Assembly: GCA_022376925.1 (NCBI GenBank)
Contig: JAIOJX010000005.1
Coordinates: forward strand, 9,018,501 to 9,082,500
Origin: Tragulus kanchil
Lineage: Eukaryota; Chordata; Mammalia; Artiodactyla; Tragulidae
Reading direction: 5' to 3'
DNA: 64,000 bases
The translations under genes and the position numbers were made by a program. Numbering within the stretch: the first letter of the stretch is position 1; the number at the start of each line of letters is the position of its first letter. Positions 48,590-59,754 of the stretch are shown here, piece by piece. The notes below the pieces were generated by a model that was not told the DNA's origin, searched no databases, and saw nothing but the letters and a program-made list of their open reading frames with translations.

Positions 48590-48900
48590 CCGTTCACTTG
48601 CTCTCTTCCACAAGCTATTTTCCTTGCCTGGAATGCGATTCTCATCCTGTTGCCAAATCAGGAACTTTCTCTCCTTCAAAATCCTACTCAGAACTCACCC
48701 TCCAGATGAAATGCCCTGGTAATCCTGCCCTCCGCCCAATCCAGAAAGCTCTCAGCAATCATGTAAATAACCGTGTAACTTTAATTGTCTCTGTTTATAA
48801 GCTGCTTCTCTGTCTTTTCCCCTCTAGGTATTTTTCCAAGGGTTTATTCTGTCTCCATTAATTTGTAAACTCCCCGAGGGCAAGGCCTCAACACAAGTTG
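48590..48900 (+). mobile_element. L2 LINE 3' fragment
   Basis: Old L2 pattern: ccttgcctggaatgcgattc, ctactcagaactcaccctcc, taaactccccgagggcaagg. Lies in unduplicated DNA left of the upstream CpG island. Confidence 0.6.
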
Positions 48901-49559
48901 GTGTTGGCCTAAAATGTACGGATAGTTGGAGCGGAATGGCCAACTGTGCAATATTTCTTGATGACTAATCTGTTAAAAAAGGCACCCTTTGCTAGTGCTT
49001 TGTTTATGATGGTCCTGAGGCTGCTAACCTAATGAAAAAATATATTCCGTTTCTGCTAGTGTCCAGTGAAGGAAGATTAAAAATCCACAGTTACACACTT
49101 TCCATAACAGGCTTGGGAGGGCACCGGGAGGCTCTGACCTGTAAGAATGGCCTGTACCATTCTTATGGGGAAAGTACTTGTTATTACAGAGTTTATATTC
49201 TTCAGAGGTAACTTGTCTCTTCAAGGTCACAGGTCTATCTCAGAAGGGAAATCATATTTACTTTCAAAACTGAGATTGAAAAACCAAACAAAGCCTCACA
49301 AAACGGGACAATACCACCTTGTTCTAAGTTTGTGCTGAGTGGAGGGAAAATGACTCTAATTCAGAAGGCCTCATTTTTTTTTTTTTTTTCCTGTGTGCCT
49401 AACAGAAACTGCCCCATGGTCCGGCTCCCCAGGATGACTAGATAGGCGCTTTGCTCACTGCAGTCCAGGTGACAAAGGCATAGCCTCCTTTTCTCCCTGA
49501 CGGGGCTAAGAAGTGGAAATCCTATGCCGTGACCACCTGCTTCCCTCCCTTCAAGCCGG
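48901..49559. other. Left flank of the upstream CpG island
   Basis: No gene or repeat recognised; a poly-T run lies at about 49374-49390. The composition shifts to GC-rich from about 49580. Confidence 0.45.
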
Positions 49560-50360
49560 CTTGTAAAGTGCGAAATATCTGTGTATCACTCTCGGCGCGG
49601 AGCCCACGGTATAAACCCGATGTAGGCGGTGCACCAGATAACATCAAAGCCCCAGGCAGGGGCCAGAAAGGGGGGGCAAAAGCAGCCGAGGGAACGAAGC
49701 GCCTCCCTCTCGCATTTCCTCTCCCGCCCACTTCCAACCTAGGCGGCTTTTGGTTTCTGCTTTTGTTGTTTTTAAAATTAAAAGTTAAACCCAGGAAGCT
49801 GTGGATCAGAGTTTTGCGTGGCAGTTCGGGTAAGTTTTCTCCTGGTCCTTTTGTCTGGCGTCTGGCCGGGGGAGAGCCCGCGCGCGGGGCGCAGTTGGCA
49901 AGAGCGCGCGGGGCAGGTTTCGTCGCTGGGTCGCCCCGAGGAGGAGGGGATCCGGCCGGTGGACGGGAAAGCCCAGCGCGCGGAGGGCGGAGGGCGGAGG
50001 GGAGGGCCGGGCGGCTGACCCGGCGGCCGGCGGGGAGGAACCTCCGGGATCTCCGCGTGGCGGTGGCGCTGCCGGGCGGCGCGCTGGGCGGAGGGCCGGG
50101 CCGCGGGGCCGCGCCAGGGGGGCGCCCGAGGCGGGCGGGCCGGGCGGCCGCGTGGGAACCGGGGCAGGGGCGCGCGGGCGGCGGGGTCCCCCGACGGAAC
50201 CCGGGGGCTGGGGGCACGGATGCTCTCCCCAGACTGCTCTGCAAGGAAACCGAGTGCAGAGCCTGCCGGGGCCACTGCCCTCACTTGAACCCCACTCCCC
50301 GAGGGGGGTTCCGAGAGCGCTCGCAAGGCCCGGAGGGGTGCAGCCAGAGACAAGTGGGGC
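49560..50360 (+). promoter_or_regulatory. Upstream CpG island with TATA box and splice donor (copy 1)
   Basis: About 800 bp of CpG-dense sequence holds TATAAA at 49610-49615 and, about 215 bp downstream, a strong donor GG|GTAAGT at 49830. A pyrimidine-rich acceptor-like stretch ending in cag lies near 50393. It sits about 6 kb upstream of the main CpG island on the same strand as HIVEP1, so it could be an alternative HIVEP1 first exon or a noncoding RNA promoter. The 190-280 residue ORFs in all frames here reflect GC-rich composition. The island is repeated at 50742-51542. Confidence 0.5.
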
Positions 50361-50741
50361 CTTAGGAGCCCTTTCTCTTTTTTTCTTTTTCAGAGTACGG
50401 TCTCCTCCCCCATTGTTCCAGAATTTTGACAGTTCAGACTGCTGTTTATCATTCCCATTTATCTTCTGGTTAAAAAGGAAAACAAAAGTCAACAGAAAAG
50501 GTTTTCCCCCACATTCCGTTTATAAGATAAAATTTGAGAAACTGTAATTTAATTTGCCACGAAATGATTAAAGGTGAAACTAGCTGCTTTCTAGTTTAGC
50601 TGGAGTCGCCTAAACTCCCCAGTCCCCCAGGATGACAAGGGCCCCATAGCCAGGTGACAAAGGCATAGCCTCCTTTCTCTGACGGGGCTAAGAAGTGGAA
50701 ATCCTATGCCGTGACCACCTGCTTCCCTCCCTTCAAGCCGG

Positions 50742-51542
50742 CTTGTAAAGTGCGAAATATCTGTGTATCACTCTCGGCGCGGAGCCCACGGTATAAACCC
50801 GATGTAGGCGGTGCACCAGATAACATCAAAGCCCCAGGCAGGGGCCAGAAAGGGGGGGCAAAAGCAGCCGAGGGAACGAAGCGCCTCCCTCTCGCATTTC
50901 CTCTCCCGCCCACTTCCAACCTAGGCGGCTTTTGGTTTCTGCTTTTGTTGTTTTTAAAATTAAAAGTTAAACCCAGGAAGCTGTGGATCAGAGTTTTGCG
51001 TGGCAGTTCGGGTAAGTTTTCTCCTGGTCCTTTTGTCTGGCGTCTGGCCGGGGGAGAGCCCGCGCGCGGGGCGCAGTTGGCAAGAGCGCGCGGGGCAGGT
51101 TTCGTCGCTGGGTCGCCCCGAGGAGGAGGGGATCCGGCCGGTGGACGGGAAAGCCCAGCGCGCGGAGGGCGGAGGGCGGAGGGGAGGGCCGGGCGGCTGA
51201 CCCGGCGGCCGGCGGGGAGGAACCTCCGGGATCTCCGCGTGGCGGTGGCGCTGCCGGGCGGCGCGCTGGGCGGAGGGCCGGGCCGCGGGGCCGCGCCAGG
51301 GGGGCGCCCGAGGCGGGCGGGCCGGGCGGCCGCGTGGGAACCGGGGCAGGGGCGCGCGGGCGGCGGGGTCCCCCGACGGAACCCGGGGGCTGGGGGCACG
51401 GATGCTCTCCCCAGACTGCTCTGCAAGGAAACCGAGTGCAGAGCCTGCCGGGGCCACTGCCCTCACTTGAACCCCACTCCCCGAGGGGGGTTCCGAGAGC
51501 GCTCGCAAGGCCCGGAGGGGTGCAGCCAGAGACAAGTGGGGC
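50742..51542 (+). promoter_or_regulatory. Upstream CpG island, duplicate copy 2
   Basis: Near-identical copy of the 49560-50360 island, offset by 1182 bp, with TATAAA at 50792-50797 and the donor at 51012. It belongs to the tandem pair 49420-51793. It is probably an assembly duplicate rather than a second promoter. Confidence 0.5.
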
Positions 51543-51547
51543 CTTAG

Positions 51548-53733
51548 GAGCCCTTTCTCTTTTTTTCTTTTTCAGAGTACGGTCTCCTCCCCCATTGTTC
51601 CAGAATTTTGACAGTTCAGACTGCTGTTTATCATTCCCATTTATCTTCTGGTTAAAAAGGAAAACAAAAGTCAACAGAAAAGGTTTTCCCCCACATTCCG
51701 TTTATAAGATAAAATTTGAGAAACTGTAATTTAATTTGCCACGAAATGATTAAAGGTGAAACTAGCTGCTTTCTAGTTTAGCTGGAGTCGCCTGCATTCT
51801 AATAGCTAGGAAGTTAGAATTGGAGGCAGAATTAGGGAAAAAAAAAAATGCACTTAGAAAAGTCAAAAATAGGGAAATGTTCGGTATTGTATCCGTTTCA
51901 AAAAAGGACTAATTTGATGCTCAAGAAAGTTAAATTGTCAATAGTCTATTTAAGAAAAAAGATCTTTAACAAATTGAAATGACAAAATTAATTTATTACA
52001 ACTCCAGATCGCACATTTAATTTGTTAGAGCATTCACAGCAGTGCCAGATGCCATATAAACCTGGTGTTCACACTATGTATTTGTTATGGTAACCACTGG
52101 GTCAAAAGTGTAGCATTTTTGATTTAGCAGGTGACAAACAGTAGGGTCACTGATCGTCAAGCTACCTTGCTCTTTATCTGACAGATTTGGTATACTTTTG
52201 CATTTAAGTGGATGTTTGTTTTTTTTAATTCAAGTTGCAAAGTTACATTTACATACATTTTGTGATGGCAGTCCCTTAGGTATCATTTAATTTCATGACA
52301 GACACGATGTTATCACATCGAAAATGAGAAAGAGTGTATTATTTCATTGCAAGGTTAGAAGCTTAATGTGCTAAACCTTCTTTCAAATTTAGGTAGTTGT
52401 TGTCTGATCTTTGCTTTTGCAACCAAGTCTAGTTTTTAATGGGCATATTGCCCCTTTTACATAACATTGTTTTTGGTTAGAAGCTCCCTATTATCGAGTA
52501 TTCCATTTTTAGTCATTTGCATTCTGGTGCATTAAGCTTTTCTAAGCTCAGCTGAGCTAGAGGTAGGATTTCCTCAGGGGAATTTAAGGGGTCAACCCTA
52601 GCAAAGAAAACCTAGATATCTTTATGGAAGCCCCAGGGACCCTTTCTCTTTTTTTCTTTTTCAGAGTACGGTCTCCTCCCCCATTGTTCCAGAATTTTGA
52701 CAGTTCAGACTGCTGTTTATCATTCCCATTTATCTTCTGGTTAAAAAGGAAAACAAAAGTCAACAGAAAAGGTTTTCCCCCACATTCCGTTTATAAGATA
52801 AAATTTGAGAAACTGTAATTTAATTTGCCACGAAATGATTAAAGGTGAAACTAGCTGCTTTCTAGTTTAGCTGGAGTCGCCTGCATTCTAATAGCTAGGA
52901 AGTTAGAATTGGAGGCAGAATTAGGGAAAAAAAAAAAAAAAATGCACTTAGAAAAGTCAAAAATAGGGAAATGTTCGGTATTGTATCCGTTTCAAAAAAG
53001 GACTAATTTGATGCTCAAGAAAGTTAAATTGTCAATAGTCTATTTAAGAAAAAAGATCTTTAACAAATTGAAATGACAAAATTAATTTATTACAACTCCA
53101 GATCGCACATTTAATTTGTTAGAGCATTCACAGCAGTGCCAGATGCCATATAAACCTGGTGTTCACACTATGTATTTGTTATGGTAACCACTGGGTCAAA
53201 AGTGTAGCATTTTTGATTTAGCAGGTGACAAACAGTAGGGTCACTGATCGTCAAGCTACCTTGCTCTTTATCTGACAGATTTGGTATACTTTTGCATTTA
53301 AGTGGATGTTTGTTTTTTTTAATTCAAGTTGCAAAGTTACATTTACATACATTTTGTGATGGCAGTCCCTTAGGTATCATTTAATTTCATGACAGACACG
53401 ATGTTATCACATCGAAAATGAGAAAGAGTGTATTATTTCATTGCAAGGTTAGAAGCTTAATGTGCTAAACCTTCTTTCAAATTTAGGTAGTTGTTGTCTG
53501 ATCTTTGCTTTTGCAACCAAGTCTAGTTTTTAATGGGCATATTGCCCCTTTTACATAACATTGTTTTTGGTTAGAAGCTCCCTATTATCGAGTATTCCAT
53601 TTTTAGTCATTTGCATTCTGGTGCATTAAGCTTTTCTAAGCTCAGCTGAGCTAGAGGTAGGATTTCCTCAGGGGAATTTAAGGGGTCAACCCTAGCAAAG
53701 AAAACCTAGATATCTTTATGGAAGCCCCAGGGA
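51548..53733. repeat. Tandem duplication D20, period about 1089-1094
   Basis: Copy 1 is 51548-52639 and copy 2 is 52640-53733, abutting. A poly-A run is several bases longer in copy 2 (about 52927) than in copy 1 (about 51838). Overlaps D19 by about 245 bp. Confidence 0.95.
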
Positions 53734-54060
53734 ACAAAACAATTCAAGTTTGCACAGATGGCCAGCAGAGTGGGTGTACGGTCGTTCAGCATTTTTATTC
53801 CTTAAAAGGGGAAAACACTTTGGTTTTTGTATGAGAATTTTTTCTGCATCAAATTTTTTGTTTCACCTTATCCCTCCCAAGTTCAGCGTGGCCCCCTTAA
53901 CCAGTCATTTGTGCCTGCTTCTTTAGGTGTACATGTGGGCTTTCCGAGCCCCAAACTTCTAACGTTCTTTAGATAAAACCCTGAAAACCTTCATCATGAC
54001 CCTGGTCCAGCCCTTCCTGATTTCTTTTCCATCGAGTTCCTCTCCTTGCTTCCTCTATTG
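51794..54060. other. Repeat-poor AT-rich DNA between the CpG islands
   Basis: About 1.1-1.4 kb of unique sequence, doubled by D20 and D21, without any recognised transposable element. This contrasts with the dense repeats further left and suggests constraint near the HIVEP1 promoter. No ORF of note. Confidence 0.45.
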
Positions 54061-55647
54061 CTTTCTCCTTTTTTTTTTCTCCCCCTCTCTTGCTTTCTAG
54101 CAGCCGAGGTCAAACTCTGGGTTTATGGTAATTACTCCCTCTTTCTTCTTTCTCTTCTCCTTGCGACCCTGGGGCCAGATGGCACTGCCTGGCTCCGAAA
54201 CCCCCTTTCCAGACCCCGAAGAGCCCTCTTCTCTCGGCCCCAAGCTGTCAGGCGGACCCGCAAGGGTTAACTGCGCTCGCAGCTCGGGCTCTGGGAACCA
54301 CCGGCGGGCCCGGCCGCGGCCTCTGGAATAACCTTGGCTTTCCTCAGTCTTTTAATAGCACATCCGCCACCCAAAAGGAGTTTCAGTTCAGGGTTAATAA
54401 TCTGTCCCCTTCCACCCTCCCACCCAACACCCCGCCCCCCTCTCGTTTTTTTATAAAGTTGTTTTTCAAAGTTAATGAGTTTCAAGTTTCACAATGACTT
54501 TCTCCCTTCTGAGGAAACCCCTTGAAAATGAGAAAGAGTGTATTATTTCATTGCAAGGTTAGAAGCTTAATGTGCTAAACCTTCTTTCAAATTTAGGTAG
54601 TTGTTGTCTGATCTTTGCTTTTGCAACCAAGTCTAGTTTTTAATGGGCATATTGCCCCTTTTACATAACATTGTTTTTGGTTAGAAGCTCCCTATTATCG
54701 AGTATTCCATTTTTAGTCATTTGCATTCTGGTGCATTAAGCTTTTCTAAGCTCAGCTGAGCTAGAGGTAGGATTTCCTCAGGGGAATTTAAGGGGTCAAC
54801 CCTAGCAAAGAAAACCTAGATATCTTTATGGAAGCCCCAGGGAACAAAACAATTCAAGTTTGCACAGATGGCCAGCAGAGTGGGTGTACGGTCGTTCAGC
54901 ATTTTTATTCCTTAAAAGGGGAAAACACTTTGGTTTTTGTATGAGAATTTTTTCTGCATCAAATTTTTTGTTTCACCTTATCCCTCCCAAGTTCAGCGTG
55001 GCCCCCTTAACCAGTCATTTGTGCCTGCTTCTTTAGGTGTACATGTGGGCTTTCCGAGCCCCAAACTTCTAACGTTCTTTAGATAAAACCCTGAAAACCT
55101 TCATCATGACCCTGGTCCAGCCCTTCCTGATTTCTTTTCCATCGAGTTCCTCTCCTTGCTTCCTCTATTGCTTTCTCCTTTTTTTTTTCTCCCCCTCTCT
55201 TGCTTTCTAGCAGCCGAGGTCAAACTCTGGGTTTATGGTAATTACTCCCTCTTTCTTCTTTCTCTTCTCCTTGCGACCCTGGGGCCAGATGGCACTGCCT
55301 GGCCGAAAACCCCCCTTTCCAGACCCCGAAGAGCCCTCTTCTCTCGGCCCCAAGCTGTCAGGCGGACCCGCAAGGGTTAACTGCGCTCGCAGCTCGGGCT
55401 CTGGGAACCACCGGCGGGCCCGGCCGCGGCCTCTGGAATAACCTTGGCTTTCCTCAATCTTTTAATAGCACATCCGCCACCCAAAAGGAGTTTCAGTTCA
55501 GGGTTAATAATCTGTCCCCTTCCACCCTCCCACCCAACACCCCGCCCCCCTCTCGTTTTTTTATAAAGTTGTTTTTCAAAGTTAATGAGTTTCAAGTTTC
55601 ACAATGACTTTCTCCTTCCCTCCGCGCGTTGCTGAGGAAACCCCCTT
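53414..55647. repeat. Tandem duplication D21, period 1110
   Basis: Copy 1 is 53414-54523 and copy 2 is 54524 to about 55647. The end of copy 1 lacks about 14 bases that copy 2 has. Overlaps D20 by 320 bp. Confidence 0.95.
54101..54127 (+). other. Candidate 27-nt micro-exon
   Basis: A 40-base pyrimidine-rich run ends in tttctag at 54100. It is followed by 27 nt and then gtaatt at 54128. The acceptor is strong and the donor fair. It lies between the two CpG islands and could be an alternative 5' UTR exon. The copy is at 55211-55237. No coding evidence. Confidence 0.2.
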
Positions 55648-55750
55648 GGGGTCCCCCCCTCCCCGCCCCGCGCCTCCCCGCGCCCGGCCCGCCCTGCTCC
55701 CTTCCCCCTCCCCCTGCGGCCCGGGCGGGGGGCGGGGCTGGGAGACCCCA

Positions 55751-55758
55751 TGACGTCA
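55751..55758 (+). promoter_or_regulatory. CRE (TGACGTCA) and adjacent GC box
   Basis: A full palindromic cAMP-response element sits 12 bp downstream of a GC box (55729-55738) at the left edge of the main CpG island. This pairing is common in CpG-island promoters and would bind CREB/ATF and Sp proteins. Function is inferred. Confidence 0.45.
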
Positions 55759-56463
55759 CCGGGCCGGCCCCGCTCCGGCTTTAGAAAGTAAAGAGACGGT
55801 AAAGAGAAACTACCGCCCCGCCCGTCCCCGCCCCTCTTCCCGGACCAACCGCCCCCAATGCGCGACCCGGCCGGGCCTCCCCGGGGCCGCGTGACCGGCG
55901 GGCCCGCCCCTCCGCCGCCGCCGGGCGCCAGTCCCCGAGCCGGCGCGACCCCGGGCTCCCGCCCCCCGCGTCCCTAACCCCGCCCCGCCCCGCCGCCTCC
56001 TGCCGGCCCCCCGGCCCTGCGGCGGCCGGGCGGGGCGGGCGGCGGGGCGGCGCGGGCCTGGGCTCGCCGCGCCGGGGAGACCCGGGGCTCCGGGCGCCCA
56101 GCGGGGCCCCCACCCCGGGGTGACCTCGCCTCCCGGCCGCGCCGCCCCCGCCCCGGTCCCCACCGGGGACGCCCCAGCCCCGCCCGCGCGGCGCAGCCTC
56201 GGCCTCCCGCCTCCCGCCCCGGGGATCCCCTGCCGCCCCGCCCACCCGCGGGAAAGCCTCCGACCTTCGCCCTCCCTCCCCCGCGCCGCCCGGCCCGCGC
56301 GCCGCCCGTCGCCCCTAAAGACGCTAAACGCGCCCTACTCTGCCCCGGGGAGAGGTAAAGCCCGCGCCCGCCCGCCTCGGCCCCGACCCTGGGGTCCGCC
56401 CGCCCCACCCGCCGCGGCGCGCGCCCCCGGCCTCGCCGCCCGGCCCCCCGCACGCCCCCTCCC

Positions 56464-56481
56464 CGGCGGCGGCGGCGGCGG
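56464..56481. repeat. (CGG)6 tract
   Basis: Six uninterrupted CGG units in the main CpG island. A GCC tract of about six units follows at 56763-56781. Confidence 0.85.
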
Positions 56482-56579
56482 TCATGCCGCGGCCCCGGGC
56501 GCCGGCGAGCGCGGCCGCCCCTCCCGCCTGGCGCCTGCGGCCCCCGCCCGCGCGCCCCGCGCTCCCCCGCCGCCCCCCG

Positions 56580-57119
56580 GCCGGCTCCCCTGTTTAATAT
56601 TTCAGCGCTGGGCGGTGAGAGTGCCAGTCGCCGGCCTTTCGTGCGGCTGCTGCTGGGGCGGCGGCGGCCGCGGGGAGGGGGCCGGAGCCTGGGGCCGGGA
56701 GCCGCCGCCGGAGGAGGTTCTGTTTGTGTTTGGGGTTGTCAAGTGAAGGAGGGATCCCAGGCGCCGCCGCCGCCGCCGCCGCGCGGGGGTCGCGGAGATT
56801 CCGAGCCGCGGCCGCCGCCATCAGCAGCGCAGCTCCAGGGCCGGCTGCAGCGGCAGCGGCCCCGCCGGGCGTCCTGGCAGCAGGTTCGGCGCGGGCTCCG
56901 CGGCGGGGGCGCTGCAGCTGGGAGGGCGGCGTGCGGGGAGGAGGGGGGTGCTGGACCACATCCCTCTCCCCGGGCGGGGGGCGTGCGGGCGCGCGCGCGT
57001 GTGTGTGTGCGTGTGTGTGTGCCACCGCCGACCTTGCAGAGGGGATGGCTGCGTGCGGGAGCCACTTGCCACTTCTGGGCGCCCTCGCGGCCCGAGCTGC
57101 GGTCCTGTGAGCCGAGCAG
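56580..57119 (+). other. HIVEP1: Candidate noncoding exon 1 of HIVEP1
   Basis: A donor-like CAG|GTACGG lies at 57120 within the main CpG island. An alternative, CAG|GTTCGG, lies near 56884. An AT-rich patch (tttaatattt, about 56591) sits at the left of the interval and could mark the start area. No upstream ATG is needed because the first coding codon is in the 62058 exon. Boundaries are guesses based on splice-site consensus only; 5' RNA ends would decide. Confidence 0.35.
56989..57022. repeat. Alternating CG/TG tract, Z-DNA-prone
   Basis: Thirty-four bases of strict purine-pyrimidine alternation (CG units then TG units) lie inside the main CpG island and within the candidate exon 1. Confidence 0.7.
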
Positions 57120-57620
57120 GTACGGAGGGACCCAGCCTCCCCAGCCGCGTTCCCGCCGCTGGCGCATTTTGCAAGAGGATGGGGGCTGAGAGAGACCAGG
57201 CCTCGGCTTCCCAACCTCCCGGCTTTGTGGCTGGCTTTTCCGTTCGTTCTTTGCTCTAAGTGCCTGTTTACTCCCAGACACCTGGGTAGTTTCTTTCCGG
57301 GTTGGGAGTACGCGCCTGCAGCAGTTGGGCAGAGGGCGGCGGGTTGGGGCGCGGGTCTGCTCCGCTCGCCGGGGGGTCGGGCTGGAGAAGGAGTTGCTGC
57401 TGGAGAGGGGAGGGGGCGGCGGCGGAGCTGGCGAGGAGGAGTCTCAGGGCTGCCGCGCTCGCCGCGTCTCGTCCTCCTCCTCCTCCTGCTCTCCGCATTC
57501 GCTCTGGGCTCCTTCCTGAGCTGGCACTTCCATTCCCCCCTCCTCCTGGCAGGCGAAGCGCTTTGTTCAGTGCAGCGTTGCGGAGGGGTTTTCCCAGGCT
57601 CCGCCCTCCACATTCATTCA

Positions 57621-58363
57621 TGTTTTTTCTCCTTGTAACTGTCTTTACGCTTTTTGATCGTGTCATGTTTTTGCTCCATGGAGTATTTATTCCTTTCCTG
57701 TAAAGGAACGGTTCGTCACTCGTCCTCATCATTGCAATGCTGCTGTCTTTGGAAATCCTCCCTCCCTCCCTACAAGGATTTAAACCGGGATGGACAGCTA
57801 GGGACAGTGGGCAGGCAGTGAACAAGGTAGCGGAAAGCTGTTACTGATTGGAAATTTGCATATTTTATGTTCAGGCTCCTGAGCTTACGGTGTCACGTGA
57901 TTAAATTACCAATCGGAGTTCACGCTTTAAAAACTTCTACATACCTGACTGTTTCAGAGCTTTACGTTTGGAGCTAAGCGTTCATACAATTTATTTGTCG
58001 CTGACGTCTCTAAATTCTCTCCTGAATCAGAAGCTTCGTCCACGGAATGGTGGGTGTTTTTAATGCCGGGAGTTGAGGAGACATATCTGTTACAGATCGT
58101 GTAGCGCAGCGCTAGATGAAGTCCACAGCTGTGGACCATCATATTTCATATTCTTTCCCGCGAAGTTAAAAAATGCAAATGTATTTTTATACAGTGCCCA
58201 TCTACAGCCTTATCGGGTAAATACTGAAGTTAATTCTAGCTTTCTTTCCTTCTCTTCACTGCTGCACTGAAACGTAAGTTTCTAAAACCGTAGACTGGCT
58301 GTTAAATACAATCTTCTCCACATAGGCATTCTTTAAAAGAATCGTATTTGATTTTTGTGCACA
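57621..58363. other. Intron 1 DNA right of the CpG island
   Basis: Repeat-free, moderately AT-rich, holding the octamer/CCAAT/E-box cluster. Repeated at 58746-59487. Confidence 0.45.
57846..57916 (+). promoter_or_regulatory. Octamer, inverted CCAAT boxes and E-box cluster
   Basis: Within 70 bp there are ATTGG (57847), the octamer ATTTGCAT (57854-57861), CACGTG (about 57894) and a CCAAT (about 57910), just past the CpG island. These match POU, NF-Y and bHLH-zip site consensus. The cluster is repeated with no change at about 58976-59046. Regulatory role is inferred. Confidence 0.3.
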
Positions 58364-59487
58364 CTGGCTTTTCCGTTCGTTCTTTGCTCTAAGTGCCTGT
58401 TTACTCCCAGACACCTGGGTAGTTTCTTTCCGGGTTGGGAGTACGCGCCTGCAGCAGTTGGGCAGAGGGCGGCGGGTTGGGGCGCGGGTCGGCTCCGCTC
58501 GCCGGGGGGTCGGGCTGGAGAAGGAGTTGCTGCTGGAGAGGGGAGGGGGCGGCGGCGGAGCTGGCGAGGAGGAGTCTCAGGGCTGCCGCGCTCTCCGCGT
58601 CTCGTCCTCCTCCTCCTCCTGCTCTCCGCATTCGCTCTGGGCTCCTTCCTGAGCTGGCACTTCCATTCCCCCCTCCTCCTGGCAGGCGAAGCGCTTTGTT
58701 CAGTGCAGCGTTGCGGAGGGGTTTTCCCAGGCTCCGCCCTCCACATTCATTCATGTTTTTTCTCCTTGTAACTGTCTTTACGCTTTTTGATCGTGTCATG
58801 TTTTTGCTCCATGGAGTATTTATTCCTTTCCTGTAAAGGAACGGTTCGTCACTCGTCCTCATCATTGCAATGCTGCTGTCTTTGGAAATCCTCCTCCTCC
58901 TACAAGGATTTACACTGGGGTGGATAGCTAGGGACAGTGGGCAGGCAGTGAACAAGGTAGCGGAAAGCTGTTACTGATTGGAAATTTGCATATTTTATGT
59001 TCAGGCTCCTGAGCTTACGGTGTCACGTGATTAAATTACCAATCGGAGTTCACGCTTTAAAAACTTCTACATACCTGACTGTTTCAGAGCTTTATGTTTG
59101 GAGCTAAGCGTTCATACAATTTATTTGGCGCTGACGTTTCTAAATTCTCTCCTGAATCAGAAGCTTCGTCCACGGAATGGTGGGTGTTTTTAATGCCGGG
59201 AGTTGAGGAGACATATCTGTTACAGATCGTGTAGCGCAGCGCTAGATGAAGTCCACAGCTGTGGACCATCATATTTCATATTCTTTCCCGCGAAGTTAAA
59301 AAATGCAAATGTATTTTTATACAGTGCCCATCTACAGCCTTATCGGGTAAATACTGAAGTTAATTCTAGCTTTCTTTCCTTCTCTTCACTGCTGCACTGA
59401 AATCGTAAGTTTCTACAACCGTAGACTGGCTGTTAAATACAATCTTCTCCACATAGGCATTCTTTAAAAGAATTCGTATTTGATATT

Positions 59488-59665
59488 TTTGTGTGCCAGG
59501 CAGTGAGCAAAGCATTCACACTGTTTAGTTCTAAAACAACCCATTGAAGTGGCTACTCTTCCCTGGTTTTACAGTTAAGAAATCTCGTTTTCAGAGGTTA
59601 AGTCCCTCGAACCAGGCCGCACAGTAAGCTTTGAGCCCAGTGAAGTCTGATTGAACACCAAAATC
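59488..59665 (+). mobile_element. MIR SINE
   Basis: MIR order is seen: caggcagtgagcaaagcatt, ggttttacagttaagaaatc, cagaggttaagtcc, cacagtaagctttgagccca. D23 copy at 60574-60751. Confidence 0.72.
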
Positions 59666-59754
59666 TATATTGATAATCATGATTTGTGCAATACAGCGTC
59701 TTGAACAAGCTCCTGGGGAGTAGGTCTTATCTCCAACCAGGAAGTAAGTGCAGA

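Larger units (their letters stand above)
49420..51793. repeat. Tandem duplication D19, period 1182, includes a CpG island
   Basis: Copy 1 is about 49420-50611 and copy 2 is about 50612-51793. The first 40 bases of copy 2 are garbled relative to 49420-49465. Confidence 0.95.
55610..57620 (+). promoter_or_regulatory. HIVEP1: Main CpG island, probable HIVEP1 promoter region
   Basis: This is about 2 kb of very GC-rich sequence dense in CpG. It begins at about 55610 after AT-richer DNA and fades by about 57620. It contains a GC box (GGGGCGGGGC, 55729-55738), a palindromic CRE (TGACGTCA, 55751-55758), GC-rich Sp/KLF-like runs, CGG tracts and possible 5' exon donors. It lies about 4.5 kb upstream of the exon with the HIVEP1 ATG, as expected for a noncoding first exon in a CpG island. 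The core 55648-57230 is single copy; the right part is repeated at 58364-58745. The long ORFs through it are composition artefacts. The exact start site cannot be read from sequence. Confidence 0.75.
57231..59493. repeat. Tandem duplication D22, period about 1133
   Basis: Copy 1 is 57231-58359 and copy 2 is 58364-59493. Several SNPs and a small indel separate the copies (for example near 57785 and 58913). Confidence 0.95.

Noticed and set aside
49529..51674. ORFs of 190-278 codons on both strands across the upstream CpG island
   Set aside because: They overlap in several frames, are dominated by Gly/Arg/Pro/Ala from GC-rich codons, and repeat with D19. Composition explains them.
55781..57825. 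ORFs of 150-339 codons in the main CpG island
   Set aside because: Overlapping frames on both strands with low-complexity Arg/Pro/Ala/Gly content and no domain. They span promoter DNA and likely noncoding exon 1.
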